DNA of 64,000 nt, taken from positions 12,781,962 through 12,845,961 of the forward strand of contig NC_067208.1 of assembly GCF_026262505.1 (NCBI RefSeq). Reading direction: 5' to 3'. Both the position numbers and the translations under genes were made by a program. This DNA comes from Trichomonas vaginalis G3. Taxonomy: Eukaryota > Parabasalia > Trichomonadida > Trichomonadidae. Positions 48,891 to 59,956 of this stretch are shown here, one piece after another; position 1 is the stretch's first letter, and the number at the start of each line of letters is the position of its first letter. Under the pieces are notes generated by a model. That model was not told where the DNA came from and made no database searches. It worked only from the letters and a program-made list of their open reading frames with translations.

Positions 48891-49311
48891 ATGACAAAAT
48901 TCATCTCAGTAAACAAGTACATGTCAGGACTTAAAGAAGAACTAGACCCATTCACATATTTGAATGTTTACTTCTACCATTTTGAAAAGTCTTCATTCAG
49001 CAAAGTTTGGAACATCGAACCAGTTAAGTTTGCTATTGTGACTAAAAATGGTGCGAAATTTGAAGACTTAGACATAGAAGGTTTGTTAGCAGTCAAAGAA
49101 AGTTTTGACAGAAGGTTCTCAAACCTTAAAGAAGGCAAAGCATACAAACTTGTTATACCTTATGAACCAAAGAAAGCAGACGACTATGAATATTATGAGT
49201 CTAAGATAGTTGAAGTTCAAGGTAAATTGGGTAAAAAGATTTTAGAGTCTAAGCCAGTGTTTGCCCTAAAGAGGAAGAGAACATTGACATTGACCCAGAA
49301 ATGTTCTAAAA
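48891..49311 (+). CDS. Unknown protein downstream of the helicase (C2)
   Basis: About 140 residues (MTKFISVNKYMSGLKEELDP, FAIVTKNGAKFEDLDIEGLL, EGKAYKLVIPYEPKKADDYE). The beta-rich centre could be an OB-fold single-strand-binding domain, suggested only by its place after the helicase. The leader TTTTTTATCCGATAGAAAAG before the ATG is repeated almost exactly before the gene at 60301 in D. Possibly one break near the end. Confidence 0.4.
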
Positions 49312-49329
49312 ATAAAATTTTATTTTTAC

Positions 49330-49776
49330 ATGTCAAATTTCTTTTTCTCTGGAACTGGTTCAGGTTCTTTCTTCTCTTCTTCTACTTTCTTTTCTTTCTT
49401 TTCTCTCTTCTTCTTTTCTGGTGGAGTTATGTCAAATTTGGCGCAACCATATTTATGTAAAAGTTCTTTGTCCTTTAATAGCTCTTCTATTCTGTTTTCT
49501 ATTTCATCTTCAAGAACAGCGCATGTGTCTTCTTTGCATTCTAAGAAGTTTTGTTGGACTTCATCTCTCCAATCGGCGTCATCTCTGTCAACAAGTCTGT
49601 CATTGACAAACTTAAGACTTCTCTGCTAATGTTTTATGGTTCTTGTCATATTCCCAGAAACAGAACTTTAGAACAAATTCACCTTTCTTGTTTACACTAT
49701 GTAAGATTTTATGGTCGACAGATGTTTTGCTGTCGAAAAGCTTGTCTCGAATATAGATAGCGAAATCGCTAGACAT
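49330..49776 (-). pseudogene. Relative of the 124-residue D gene, Lys/Glu-rich tail, broken
   Basis: The minus strand carries MSSDFAIYIRDKLFDSKTSV, then KFVNDRLVDRDDADWRDE, comparable to TLIKFVDKKLVNNEYFKRED of the gene at 61935, and a long Lys/Glu/Pro tail (PPEKKREKKEKKVEEEKK). Function unknown. About one break. Divergent from the ATPase. Confidence 0.4.
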
Positions 49777-49812
49777 TTTCTAAAAGATAAAAATTTTAAT
49801 TTTTCTAAAAAT

Positions 49813-50687
49813 ATGTTAGAAAAAAAGTTTGCTGACATTGACAAGAAATTTGAGAATGTTTTAAACAAGAACAAGGTGAAATTAGAAAATGCTCAGATAA
49901 AGCCTATACATGAAAGTTCTTATTTGCTCAGAATGGTATAACAGGTCTAATTGCACCACCTGGGTCGGGTAAGACTTTCACTTATCTTAAAATGGCTGCA
50001 CAACAACAAGAACTAGATGAGAAGAACCCATTCTATGAGTTAGTTGTTATTTGTAGTACTTCTGGTCAATTTGACCAAACCGTCAATTCGTTCAAAGATA
50101 TTATAAAGAAGTCTAAGTTAGTATGTATAAAGGATACTGAGTTGTTAGATTGGATAAAGAAGTACCAAAGAAGAGTTTTGAAGTATAATGCTATAAATGA
50201 GTATATAAATTCTAAGTTTAAAGACCCAAATGAGGAAATGCAGAGAATATTAGAGAAGAAACACTTCAGAAACAAACAGAAAGAGATAGAATACATTTCG
50301 AAGAAATTGCAATCTTACGATTGGAAGACATACCCTCATAGGTGTCTTCTTATTTTAGATGATTTCGCCTCTCATCCTTTGTTAAAGAATAGAGAACAAG
50401 ACATGTGTCGAATTCTTAAGAAGCTCAGACACTTTAACATCTCAGTTGTCATTTGTGTACAGACAGCAAAGAGTTTAAGTAAGGATGTTAAAAGAATACT
50501 TACTGACATTGTACTTTTCCCCGGATTGTCCGAAGACGATTTCATGGAACTTATGAAAGAGTCCATGGCAGGTAAGTTTGACAGACATGAACTATGGGAG
50601 AAGTACAAAGTCATACAAGACCCTCATACTTCTTTCAGAATTCATATCTACGCGAACAAAGTTCAAATTGTAAAAAGTCAAGCTTGA
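49813..50687 (+). pseudogene. A32-like packaging ATPase (C2), broken
   Basis: Walker A GLIAPPGSGKTFTYLKMA and Walker B CLLILDDFASHPLL, followed by MCRILKKLRHFNISVVICVQ and ILTDIVLFPGLSEDDFMELM, match the plan of the C1 ATPase at 41353. DNA-packaging motor by family. About one break near the N-terminus. Confidence 0.78.
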
Positions 50688-50706
50688 AAAATCTAAGTGT
50701 TTAGTC

Positions 50707-51085
50707 TTAGTAAGTCTGTTGTGGTGCTGGGGCTGTCGGTTCTTCTGGCTTTGGAAGGCATTCAGGAAGAGGAACGTCAGTCATCCGTTTGTGTCCTGTT
50801 GGAAGGAAGAACTTTTCCAGTTGTCCGGAAAATATTTTTCCAGTTGTCGGGAAAATATTTTTCTGTTGGAAGGAAAAACTTTTCCTGAAGTTCGACCAAA
50901 AAGTTCTCAATTTTCGAAAATTTGAATGGTTTACGGACGGACAACCGGAAAATTTTTTCTTGTCGGATGGAAAATTTTTTCTTGTCGGATGGAAAATTTT
51001 TTCTGTCGGAAGGAAAAACTTTTTCTGTCGGAAGGAAGAACTTTTCTTGTCGGATGGAAGGACTTTTCCAGTTGTCGGGAAAATA
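50707..51085 (-). repeat. Low-complexity repeat block next to ATPase
   Basis: Multiple copies of GGAAGAACTTTTCC- and GGGAAAATATTTT-type palindromic motifs. On the minus strand they are open and encode repeats such as FPTTGKIFSGQLEKFF, ending in a proline-rich stretch (PECLPKPEEPTAPAPQQ). It could be the tail of a repeat protein or merely a foldback block. Maverick D is inserted at its edge. Confidence 0.6.
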
Positions 51086-51089
51086 TTTT

Positions 51090-51300
51090 AGTTAGTATCC
51101 CTAAGTTGGGTACTGTGGCATTGCGTTCCACCTTACCCAAGTTAACGGTTTGACACTTTACAAAACCGGTAACGTATATTTTACAACACAAACACAAACA
51201 CCAACTTAACCTTAAATATTTACAAAACCATCTGATACATAAACGACTTCACTAACGACTTCACTAACGACTTCACTACCGTCCTCACTAAATAAAAATA
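51090..51300 (+). repeat. Left terminal inverted repeat of Maverick D
   Basis: Starts AGTTAGTATCCCTAAGTTGG, then CATTGCGTTCCACCTTACCC, the TTTTACAACACAAACAC segment and ACGACTTCACTA subterminal repeats. ATATTT just outside is the candidate target duplication, to be matched beyond the right edge. Confidence 0.85.
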
Positions 51301-51344
51301 ACCTTATTTTTATTTTTTTAAATTTTTTATTTCATTACAAAGAC

Positions 51345-51779
51345 ATGTCCGACTACATTTACTATGACTCTTTCCCAGAACGTTTCCGTGAACTATTCAA
51401 AACTCAAGTAAAACTGAGAAACATGCATTTTAACAAAGACAGACCCATTGACGATGAAAGAAACCCTGAATATATTACAATCCCATATGACGCAAAGTTC
51501 ATTGCATACATTCCTTATGGTCGCAGAGGAACGAAAACTATTTCAACAATGACGAAAAATTATTTCTGGAGCGATGAAGAAAATTGCCTTATCTACATAA
51601 ATGCATACTTAAATAAAGCTACATATTGTACAAAAGAAGGTTGGACTGGATTTGAGCTCTACATATACGACGACGATGGAAACAGACGTTGTGTATACCC
51701 ATACGATAATATGTACCATTGTTTTCATCAAGCATTAAACGAATACATAGTCAGTAAGGGTCTCATTCCTGCTGAGTAG
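51345..51779 (+). CDS. 144-residue terminal gene of Maverick D
   Basis: MSDYIYYDSFPERFRELFKT, ITIPYDAKFIAYIPYGRRGT, GFELYIYDDDGNRRCVYPYD. Not related by eye to the 94-residue gene that holds this place in A, B and C1, although GFELYIYDDDG is loosely like IKPYDDEGKLCKLYV. It reads in the opposite direction to the next genes. Unknown function. Whole. Confidence 0.55.
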   Translation: MSDYIYYDSFPERFRELFKTQVKLRNMHFNKDRPIDDERNPEYITIPYDAKFIAYIPYGRRGTKTISTMTKNYFWSDEENCLIYINAYLNKATYCTKEGWTGFELYIYDDDGNRRCVYPYDNMYHCFHQALNEYIVSKGLIPAE

Positions 51780-51881
51780 AAATGTTATATTTTTGTTCTG
51801 TCATTTATATAAAAATAAACGTTCTCGCTAAATAATAAAATAAACTTAAAAATAAACGTTGTCAGAGGTGAAAAATAAATT

Positions 51882-51930
51882 TAGGTGAAGTGGTGAGATC
51901 TCACCTCTTTTTTCACCTGTTTTTTCACCA
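51882..51930. terminator. GGTGA/TCACC palindrome module
   Basis: Between the convergent 144-residue and coiled-coil genes; GGTGAGATCTCACC core. Confidence 0.5.
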
Positions 51931-51946
51931 TGTTGAATTCATTGCT

Positions 51947-52183
51947 TTATAACTCTCTTCCTTTCTCCAACTCTTCTAACTTCTTCTTAAGTTCAGCAAT
52001 GTTGTCCTCATGAAGTTTAATCTTTCTCAAAATTCCTTCTCTATCTAATGGTTGCTTTATCTTTCTAAACTGAACTCTACCATCCTTCATAGTATGAATG
52101 TAAAAACCTTCTGGAATAATTCCTGATTTAATGTATTCTACCAAAAACTTTTGTTTCATTGCTTCAGTGACTTTAGTCGTCAT
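51947..52183 (-). CDS. Small coiled-coil protein (Maverick D)
   Basis: 78 residues; same as the A and B copies with IIPEGFYIHTMKDGRVQFRK and the C-terminal helix. Whole. Confidence 0.6.
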   Translation of the reverse strand: MTTKVTEAMKQKFLVEYIKSGIIPEGFYIHTMKDGRVQFRKIKQPLDREGILRKIKLHEDNIAELKKKLEELEKGREL

Positions 52184-52231
52184 TTCAATCAAATAAAAAT
52201 GTTCAAATAAAATAAAAATAACGTTATTTTT

Positions 52232-52690
52232 TCAGTAAGGAAACGCAGGAGTTTTACGATTTATTTGAGGCGTAGGTTCTGGTTTAAATGTTGGAGTCGG
52301 TTTAGGAGTTGACTTTTGAACAGGAGTTTGTACTTCCATAGGTTCAGGAGTCATTGAAGGTTTTGCTTGTGAAGGCGTTGGTTTTGACGAAGGTGTTGGA
52401 GTTTGTTTAACTTCAGCTACTTCAGTATTATTTATAACATTTGCTTTATTTCTTTTCAACATCATAACTGCTCCTGCTGTAGCTAGCAAACCTAGTGGGA
52501 GACCATATCTTATATAAGGACTTGACCAAATGCTATTTTTGACAGGAGCTGGTGGAACACCTAACCTTGGTGAAACTGCTCTTTGCCATTGTGCAGCTCG
52601 TAAGAAATATTCAATAGGTGCTCCATAATCGTTTGGTAAAGTTTGTTTCACAGATGGTGAAGGTTCACGAGAGCTTGATGAAGAACTCAT
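52232..52690 (-). CDS. Single-pass membrane protein with proline-rich tail (Maverick D)
   Basis: 152 residues; hydrophobic YGLPLGLLATAGAVMML segment and a TPTPSSKPTPSQ tail. Whole. Confidence 0.65.
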   Translation of the reverse strand: MSSSSSSREPSPSVKQTLPNDYGAPIEYFLRAAQWQRAVSPRLGVPPAPVKNSIWSSPYIRYGLPLGLLATAGAVMMLKRNKANVINNTEVAEVKQTPTPSSKPTPSQAKPSMTPEPMEVQTPVQKSTPKPTPTFKPEPTPQINRKTPAFPY

Positions 52691-52720
52691 TTATAAGCTT
52701 TAAAAATAAACGTTCATCCT

Positions 52721-54296
52721 TTATTCCTCACTGTCGTCAGTTGCTAAGTTATAGTCGTCAAGTCTTATTATTGGTATGCCTGACTGTCTTACTTGTATTG
52801 CAAAGCAACAATCCCTCATAAATCCAATAAGTGGCTTTGGTACATTTTCAGTTGCTAGTTCAATAGGTCCTTTAACAGACAATTTGTATGTTATTGGAGC
52901 AGTAGATGTTTGACCTTGCTGGAAGCAAAAGTCCACTTCTGTTGGAAAACCACATAAGAAATGTGTGTTGTCATAGCTATCCCATTTATGTTCCACACTA
53001 CCATCATCCACCAATGACCTCATAACATCTTCATTAAATCCTATCATATCATTGTTTGTATTGCAAGCGTTCGCAACCATTTCATAAAATACAGGTCCAT
53101 ATGATTTTTCAGGTTCTGCAGGCATATTTCCATAAGCTCCCATGGAAAGCTGAAGATATTTAAACTTAGGGTTCTCAAAATTAACATAATAGTTGTCTTT
53201 CTTTCTAAATAGTGCCCAAATACTTTTAACATTAATAGGCGTATAAGCTGCTGTAAATGTTGCACTTGAACTATCTGTATTCTTTGAGAATGAACCGTCC
53301 ATAGGAATCCAATCCATAACTTTAACAGGAAAACATAAAGCCTCGTTTGTATAATGTTCTACAAGTTCTGTATAAATGTTAGGGTCTAAAGAGAATGACT
53401 TTGGATGAATGAAACATTCATTAAAATCCATCTTTGTTCGAAATAGTTGCTGGGTTACAGTTGTAATAGTAACTGTTCCACTAGCTTCTACTTGCCTTCG
53501 TTATCATAGTGAATGGTTCATTCCATGGAACAAATTTATTTGTCGGTGGATTTGAATCTGAAGCAAATGCAACTTTAAGAGTTGGATTGAAAGCAATGAT
53601 ATCATTTACAGATATAGATGTGCATTGTAAGGCGTCGCTACTGAACTTTACTTTAAGCTGAATGTTTCCTGCAAAAGCTGGAATAAATCGAATAGCTTCT
53701 AATGGAAGGAATCTTCTAACAGGAATTCTTAAACGAAGCTTAAAATCAAATGATTTTCCTGCTGTAATTGGACCACTAACAATTTGTCCTGTTCTGCATG
53801 TTCCCGAATGACTCCATACATCTTCATGTCGAGTCTTTGAGAAAACATCTACTTTCTTTATTTGTTCGGTAGTTTGTGAGTTTGAAGTTATATATGCTTC
53901 TTCTCTTGCGTTGTCTTGAGAATATACGATACGACCATTTGCAAGGATTTGATATCCAGCAACTGCATAGAAAGCGTCATCGAAACCAATCCAAAATCCT
54001 GGTGGGTTTGTTTTATTGGAACCTGAACCAATTTCTTTATCTGCAATAAATTGACCTTCCATTTTATACGTAATGAATGTATTGTAAAGGTCCAACATAT
54101 TTTCACCAGGAGGTGAGAGATTGAATGTTACCCATGTGTTATCTTTAGCAGTTCCAGGTTGTGATGGAATCTTTGCGTCAGAATATTTTCTATTAGTGTC
54201 ACCAATTTGAACTGCATTGTCTATGATATCGAAATATGAGCGAATCTGATGAATATGCTCTGCTGGAGTAAATTCGTTTAACTGTTCGTTCTGCAT
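52721..54296 (-). pseudogene. Major capsid protein candidate (Maverick D), broken
   Basis: Same gene as 12785-14348 and 35638-37222. The first part is the longest uninterrupted version in the window (MQNEQLNEFTPAEHIHQIRS to FVPWNEPFTMITKA). Broken, about one break. Confidence 0.62.
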
Positions 54297-54323
54297 GTAT
54301 TTACTTCAGATAAAAATATCTAT

Positions 54324-54751
54324 TTACTTCATTATTCTCACTCTTCTTCTTGGCATTCGTGGTGGAAGTTGTTTCTTGACATTTTCAATGAACTGTACAT
54401 TCTCTTTTGTCTCAACTTCTTTCACTGGTGGGTCAGGGTTCTTTGACTCGGTTTGTTTTTCAATGAAATTCACGAACTTTGCAATAAGCTCTTGGTTCGT
54501 TATTGAAAGTACATCTGGCTTCTTTTCTTCTTGTTCTATTGACTTTTCAGTTTGAAAGAAGGTTTTATATGGGCTTCGCCCTCGGTGCCATGCACCTTAA
54601 TGTTGTCGCTCTCTGCATTCGCTAATGGAACCTTTCTTTTTCTTACGTATATTTTACCATCTTTACTCTGACTTACGTAATAGAAAGGATGTTGTATTCC
54701 TCTTGCGTCATTTAATATAATAGACTCTCGCTCTGATTTTGACAAGCTCAT
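54324..54751 (-). pseudogene. Basic virion-type protein (Maverick D), broken
   Basis: Copy of 35185-35610. It carries a clear double mini-hairpin (54571-54596) exactly where A, B and D differ in length. About one break. Confidence 0.5.
54571..54596. repeat. Double mini-hairpin in coding DNA, variable between copies
   Basis: GGGCttcGCCC, spacer tc, GGTGCcatGCACC. In B the same site is a partly decayed version and in A it is longer and different, while flanking DNA is nearly identical. Confidence 0.75.
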
Positions 54752-54796
54752 TTTACATCGGTTAAAGTTTTAATTTAGTTTTTTATCTGCAGTCAA

Positions 54797-55055
54797 ATGA
54801 CTCAGACAAGCCTACGGACAAGACCCAAGGGTCATAGATGTTGAAGCATTGAAGAAAGAAATTCGCGAGCAAATTTTATCCGAACTGAAGGAACAAAAAC
54901 AAGAACAAAAGCCAGAGAGACCAAAGAGAAAACTTAGTGAAAAACAACTAGCTGCATTAGCTGCTGGAAGACAGAAGAACCCACGTTTGCTGGCGAAAAA
55001 AGCTAGAGAAGAAGCTGAAGCAAAAGCTAAAGAAGCTGAAGCAAAGAAAGAGTAA
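54797..55055 (+). CDS. Small Lys/Glu-rich protein (Maverick D)
   Basis: Copy of 12019-12279, same KRKLSEKQLAALAAGRQK core and Ala/Lys/Glu tail. About one break near the N-terminal end. Confidence 0.5.
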
Positions 55056-55079
55056 ATGGTTTATTTTTATCCGAATTAA

Positions 55080-55935
55080 ATGTATAGACAAATACCTTTA
55101 TGTTGCGTTCAGTAGTGAAAACCCTGACGTCAAAATAAAGGGGAACAGAGTAACGTTTAAGTTTCCAACAGACTGGATTGTGAACATAAATGAAGAGAAG
55201 TACATTGGCATAACATCTATGTATATAACACGTGCTTTCAGAAAGGTTGACTTTATACTTCAAGTCGAGATAGAAAATGACGAACAGTCTTTAAGCGCCC
55301 AAAACATTCACATATACAAATACTTTAAAGACGATACAACATTGTTGCAATGTATGATTTCATTTAATGAGATGTTCGAGAAAAAGTTCAACATTGAAGT
55401 ACAAACTTTACAGCCTTTACGTGAGTTTCTTGCACAACTGAAAGAAGAAGGTAGTCAGCCACAACTTATAGACTTTCATTATGAATTTAATGAAAATGAA
55501 GATGGAACTCATGACTGTCAATTCATTGTATTCTCACCATTCAATGAAGTCGCTAAAAAGAAAGAAAATCCATTACGTATAAGATTTCAAATCTCCGAAC
55601 CAAGTGATGATTTTAAGAATGTTTTCAATTATGATGCAATGCTTCCGAGGAAAAATGAATTTTCAAAGATTGTAACACCTGGCATTTGGGATAGAAAGCA
55701 AGCAATACTTTACTCTAATATAGCCAAAGGCGTTGAAAATGAGTTCATTGGTCATACAAGAACTTCACCACTTCCTAACCCTAAATACTATAAATTAACT
55801 GGCTTCAATCGTGAGTTTTGGATAGACATGTACTCCACTCATGACCATAAATGTCCAGTGTTCTTGCCTCCAGATGGGAAGGACTGTCTCTACATTGAAG
55901 CACAACTCTTAAACTCTACCATCGCAGTATTGTAA
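55080..55935 (+). CDS. Penton-like minor capsid candidate (Maverick D), broken
   Basis: Nearly identical to the B copy, ending CLYIEAQLLNSTIAVL. Converges on PolB. About one break near the N-terminal end. Confidence 0.55.
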
Positions 55936-58900
55936 AATCTACGCTAGCTTTATTTTTATCACGAATGACCTCATTGCTGACAAAAATAAATGACCTCAGA
56001 ACTTCAACTTACGAATAAAGCTTGTTTTAGTCGTTATTGAAAAGTTGAACTTTTCAGCAAAGCAAGGTTGACATGACTTACATAAGTCGAATGCAATCTC
56101 TTGACCATCATGAAGTGCTTTGTAAAGTTTCATTAAACTGAACTCAGAGTCTTTGTCATATGTTCCAACAGGTATGTGAATGTTCTTATCTTCATTGTAA
56201 TAGCATTGTATAGCTTCAGGAAACATTTCATTAGCGGTTAAAGCAATAACATCTTGCTTCACGCCTTTCATTCTGCAGTGAAATGCAACTTCATTTAAAT
56301 CGTTAGTGAGTAAGTCTATGTAGGTCTTCTTTCCACAGAAAATACTTTTATAAGCTAAACTTTGTTTTCCAGGTGTTATTTCTGCAAAGTCGCTATGAAA
56401 TTGACCAAGGTTCTTTCCTATAAGTTCGCGACCATATCTCTTCTTAAACTCTGCTGCAAGCTTTGGGATGTCTTCATTATATAAGTGCATACTGTCGGTA
56501 TCCTGGTAAAAGATTTGAAGTCCCATGTCCTCTGCAGTACAGAATACTTCATTCATAATACGTTTTGACATAGACAGAATATTAACACCAAGTGGACAGA
56601 AGTTAAAGTGTCTGCAAATGCTTTTCGTTAGCTTGAAAATAGTTTTATCTGAACCATCCAAACCTTCGAACTTCACTATATGGTTGTAATTTCTTATAGC
56701 ATATCTTATAGCATCTTTGTCATTACTATGGTTATTTTTGACTCAATAGGAGATAGAATAGTTTTGCCATAAATGCTGTTCAGAATGAGTTTTATAATTT
56801 CTTGTAAGGGGTTTTCTTCTTTCTTATACTTTAACCTTAACTCAAACAACTTCTTTACTTCATCTCTTATTCTCATATCTCTGTTTCCATCGTAATAGTA
56901 TCCTTGCAACACTTCACATTTGACACCTTGATATTTTATGAGGTCTTGTAATGTTATATGGTCAACATACATGAGACAGCAAGTGTTTGAACTTCTTGGA
57001 ACGTTAAGTTCTGGATTTAGTTCAGGGTCGCAAACTATTAAATGAAAGTGTCTGGGTATACCAATCTCTGTTATCTTAATGAGAACAAAGAAGCCAGACA
57101 TAAACTTTTCACCAATGGGTTCCTTTTGGTCGTCATCGAATAAATGTCTCATGAGATACTCTGTGCTTAACATTTCTTCCTTCAATACTTTTGGAATACC
57201 TTCTAAAGTATAAAGTCTTGCTATAGCTGAAGGATATAATGAAACAGTGTCGAAGTCAGCAATGAGTTTCTTTTTGCTCTTTTGTTTCATGTTATCTGAC
57301 AACATACATCTTCCACCTTGAATGCATCTCGAAATAAATTCTCTTGGTTTATTTGAGAGGTCATAAAGATTTCCATTCGGGAAGTATACTCTGTTCTCAA
57401 ACAATTTGTTAGCAATAGAACAAATACTAACGTAGTCATAAACGTTTAAATCAAACTCTTTCAATAAGTCATTGCGGAACTTTACAAAACCTTCTCTTAA
57501 AATTCTTACATCTTGTTTGCAGTAAAACGTGCTATATTTTTCTAAGTCGAAGTGGTTTTCATCTATTCTGCAACCTTTGATGGAATCTATGTTCTTCATA
57601 AATGTATCTGCATCATGGATAAACTTACATGCTTCAGAAATGACACCAGTTCTGTTGTCATTTGCTAACAAAACACTGCTGTAGTAGTTATATGGAAATA
57701 CTTCTTTCGGTCCTGTTTGTAAGTTAAACATAGCAGGAAATAGTTTAAGCTTCTTATTTATAACACTGTAAGAGTCTTTTATAATAATTGCCCTTCCTTT
57801 ATATAAACCAGTTATTTGCATTGTTCGTGAACCTTTAATGATGGGAGTTCCTTTCACTTCTGTCATGTGTCTTAAGATGAAGTTTATGTCATAACTGAGG
57901 TTATGGAAATATATTAAACTCTTGTCAGGAAGTCTTTCCAAAAATTCTGTTGCACAGTTTTGACCCCAAATGCTTTCACTCACTGAACCATCTTCACTGT
58001 CATAACAGATGTTAAAAGCTTTATGAAAGCCATCCGTACTACACTCAAAGTCAGCAAAGAAAACGTGCTCAGGAATGAACTTCATTATTTATTTACTTCT
58101 TTTGACTCTGCTTTCTTCTTCAGTTGTACACAATACTTTGGAGCATATGTCAAATCTTTAAATGGTGCAAGGTTCTGTTTATATAAGTCAGTAGTATATG
58201 TGAAAAGTTCTCCATAAGAAATAGGTTCGAAATATTTGCACTCCCACAATGTTTTCATAACATCCCATAACGGTGTTGTTCTATCATAACGAACTACATA
58301 TTTATCTTCTCTCTTTGTATAAATCTTCATCTGTTTCTCAATGTTCATTCCACCACAAGCTTTGAGAATTTCTTATAGTTTCGAATGAAATATGTTGTCA
58401 TTGGAATCTTTCATTTAGCATGTAGTGGTCTTCAACAAGAAGTAAGTCAATAGTTCTAACAGTTTCACATTCTTTTGGTATATATCTCTTTATTTCATTA
58501 TGTCTTGAGTCATTGAAATAACCAATGGTAACATTAAATGCTATACCTGTTGCGTCAGAAATTTCTTGTACTTTACTTTGAGGAAAGTCTCTAACACGAA
58601 TGACTTCTCTCATGTGGTCAATAGTTTCTTCATTTACTCCAGCCTGAATGCAAGCATAAACGAAGCAGTTATCTTCTGTCATAAGTGTTGCAGTTCTTTT
58701 GTTCAGTTCATTGAAGATTTGGTAGCGTTCAAGATTTATAGGTAATGTGCAAAGATACTTCCAGAACTGACCGCTTCTCTTCTTATAAAACTTCTTTTCA
58801 CCATTATCTTTCCAAAAGCTTTCTATAAGTGCTGGGTTTCCTGTTTGCTTAAGAGCTTCCAAAATGGCTTTCTGGTCATTTGTCAGTGTGCTTTCATCTC

Positions 58901-59459
58901 TATATGGTCTCTTTTTTGGTTTGCCTTTCTTTACATCTGACATCGTTAAGCCTTCATATTCTGTTAAATCATACATCTTTATTTCGTAAGATTCTTTATG
59001 TTTGTCAAGAAGAAGTCATAGTGCATTTCAACAATACCTGCAGCATTTGCTTCTATCTCTGATATAAAGTTCTCCTTCAAGAGCTGATGTAGTAATGTTC
59101 CAATATTATTGAGGTTTAACGTAGAACATTCATACTTTCCACCAAGTTTATAACATACCATCCATCTCTGTTGGGAGTTTATTTTAATTTTCTCTAAGAG
59201 TCTCATGAAAACCTTACCGAAATGTTTGTGTAAGTAGTCTCTGTTTGGTTCATCTAAAGCTTCGATGTTAAAGTCAATGAGTCTATTGCCTGACTTCACA
59301 TTCCTCTTCCTATTTTCTTCATCTTTCTTTAACCATCTCTCACCTTCTTTTGGTTTGTCGTCAATGGAACGAATGACATTATTAGCTTTGCGAACTTGTT
59401 CTATAGCACTTTTAAACATCTCTCTTCTCTGTTGTTTCAGTGTGTCATCTCTCTTTCGT

Positions 59460-59665
59460 GTTTCACCAACGTTTGCATTTGTTATGTCAAACATTTCTCT
59501 TCTTACTTCATGAGGTACAGCTCTTCTTGTTTCACCAACGTTTGCATTTGTTATGTCAAACATCTCTTGACGAACGTCATGTGAAAGAGCTTTACGAGTA
59601 TGACCAACGTTCGCATTTGTTATGTCAAACATTTCTCTTCTTACTTCATGAGGTATTGAACGTCT
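59460..59665 (-). repeat. 69-bp in-frame tandem repeats in PolB N-terminal region (D)
   Basis: Three 23-codon units containing REMFDITNANVG, one more than in A. Confidence 0.85.
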
Positions 59666-59712
59666 ATGATATAAGTCAATAGCAACGTCATTTAAAGGAA
59701 ATGCTCTTGCAT

Positions 59713-59738
59713 GGACTTCGTCCTCGCCGCGTTGCGGC
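59713..59738. repeat. Paired mini-hairpins inside PolB coding DNA (D copy)
   Basis: GGACttcGTCC, spacer tc, GCCGCgttGCGGC; the reverse-strand counterpart of 7398-7423. Confidence 0.75.
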
Positions 59739-59956
59739 TTTATGAACTCATGAATTCTATCATAAGTTATTTCACCATTATAGTCATTGAGGATGTCAGC
59801 GAGTGCCTTTTTGTTTGTTGTGTAATGCTTTGCAACATCTATATTAGCTTCTGTAAGAAGTTGTTTTATTTCCGAGTGTTCTAACTTAGACAACTTCCGA
59901 TACATCTTTAGTAGGAAATAAAAAAAATATTTTTTGAAAAAATAAACTTAGAAAAA

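Larger units (their letters stand above)
45786..51089 (+). mobile_element. Virus-like element C2 with SF3 helicase
   Basis: Genes in order: CCG-motif protein, 90-residue-type protein, an unknown small gene, beta-rich protein, D5-like helicase, an unknown gene, a minus-strand relative of the 124-residue gene of D, packaging ATPase, and a repeat-rich minus-strand segment. No PolB lies in the visible part. Neither end shows its own terminal repeat: the left is near unassigned sequence, the right is cut by Maverick D. Broken, about six breaks. Confidence 0.65.
55996..59905 (-). pseudogene. Protein-primed DNA polymerase gene (Maverick D), broken
   Basis: All parts seen in A are present: N-terminal region with three REMFDITNANVG units, the DNCFVYACIQAG segment, exonuclease motifs (FFADFECST, YFHNLSYDINF, YCKQDVRIL), polymerase motifs A, B and C (DFDTVSLYPS, ILNSIYGKT, FYQDTDSMHL) and KKTY. 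B-type variants throughout. Broken, about four breaks. Confidence 0.87.

Noticed and set aside
49312-49630. Plus-strand Phe/Ser-rich open frames
   Set aside because: They are the reverse reading of the Lys/Glu-rich tail of the minus-strand gene at 49330-49776.
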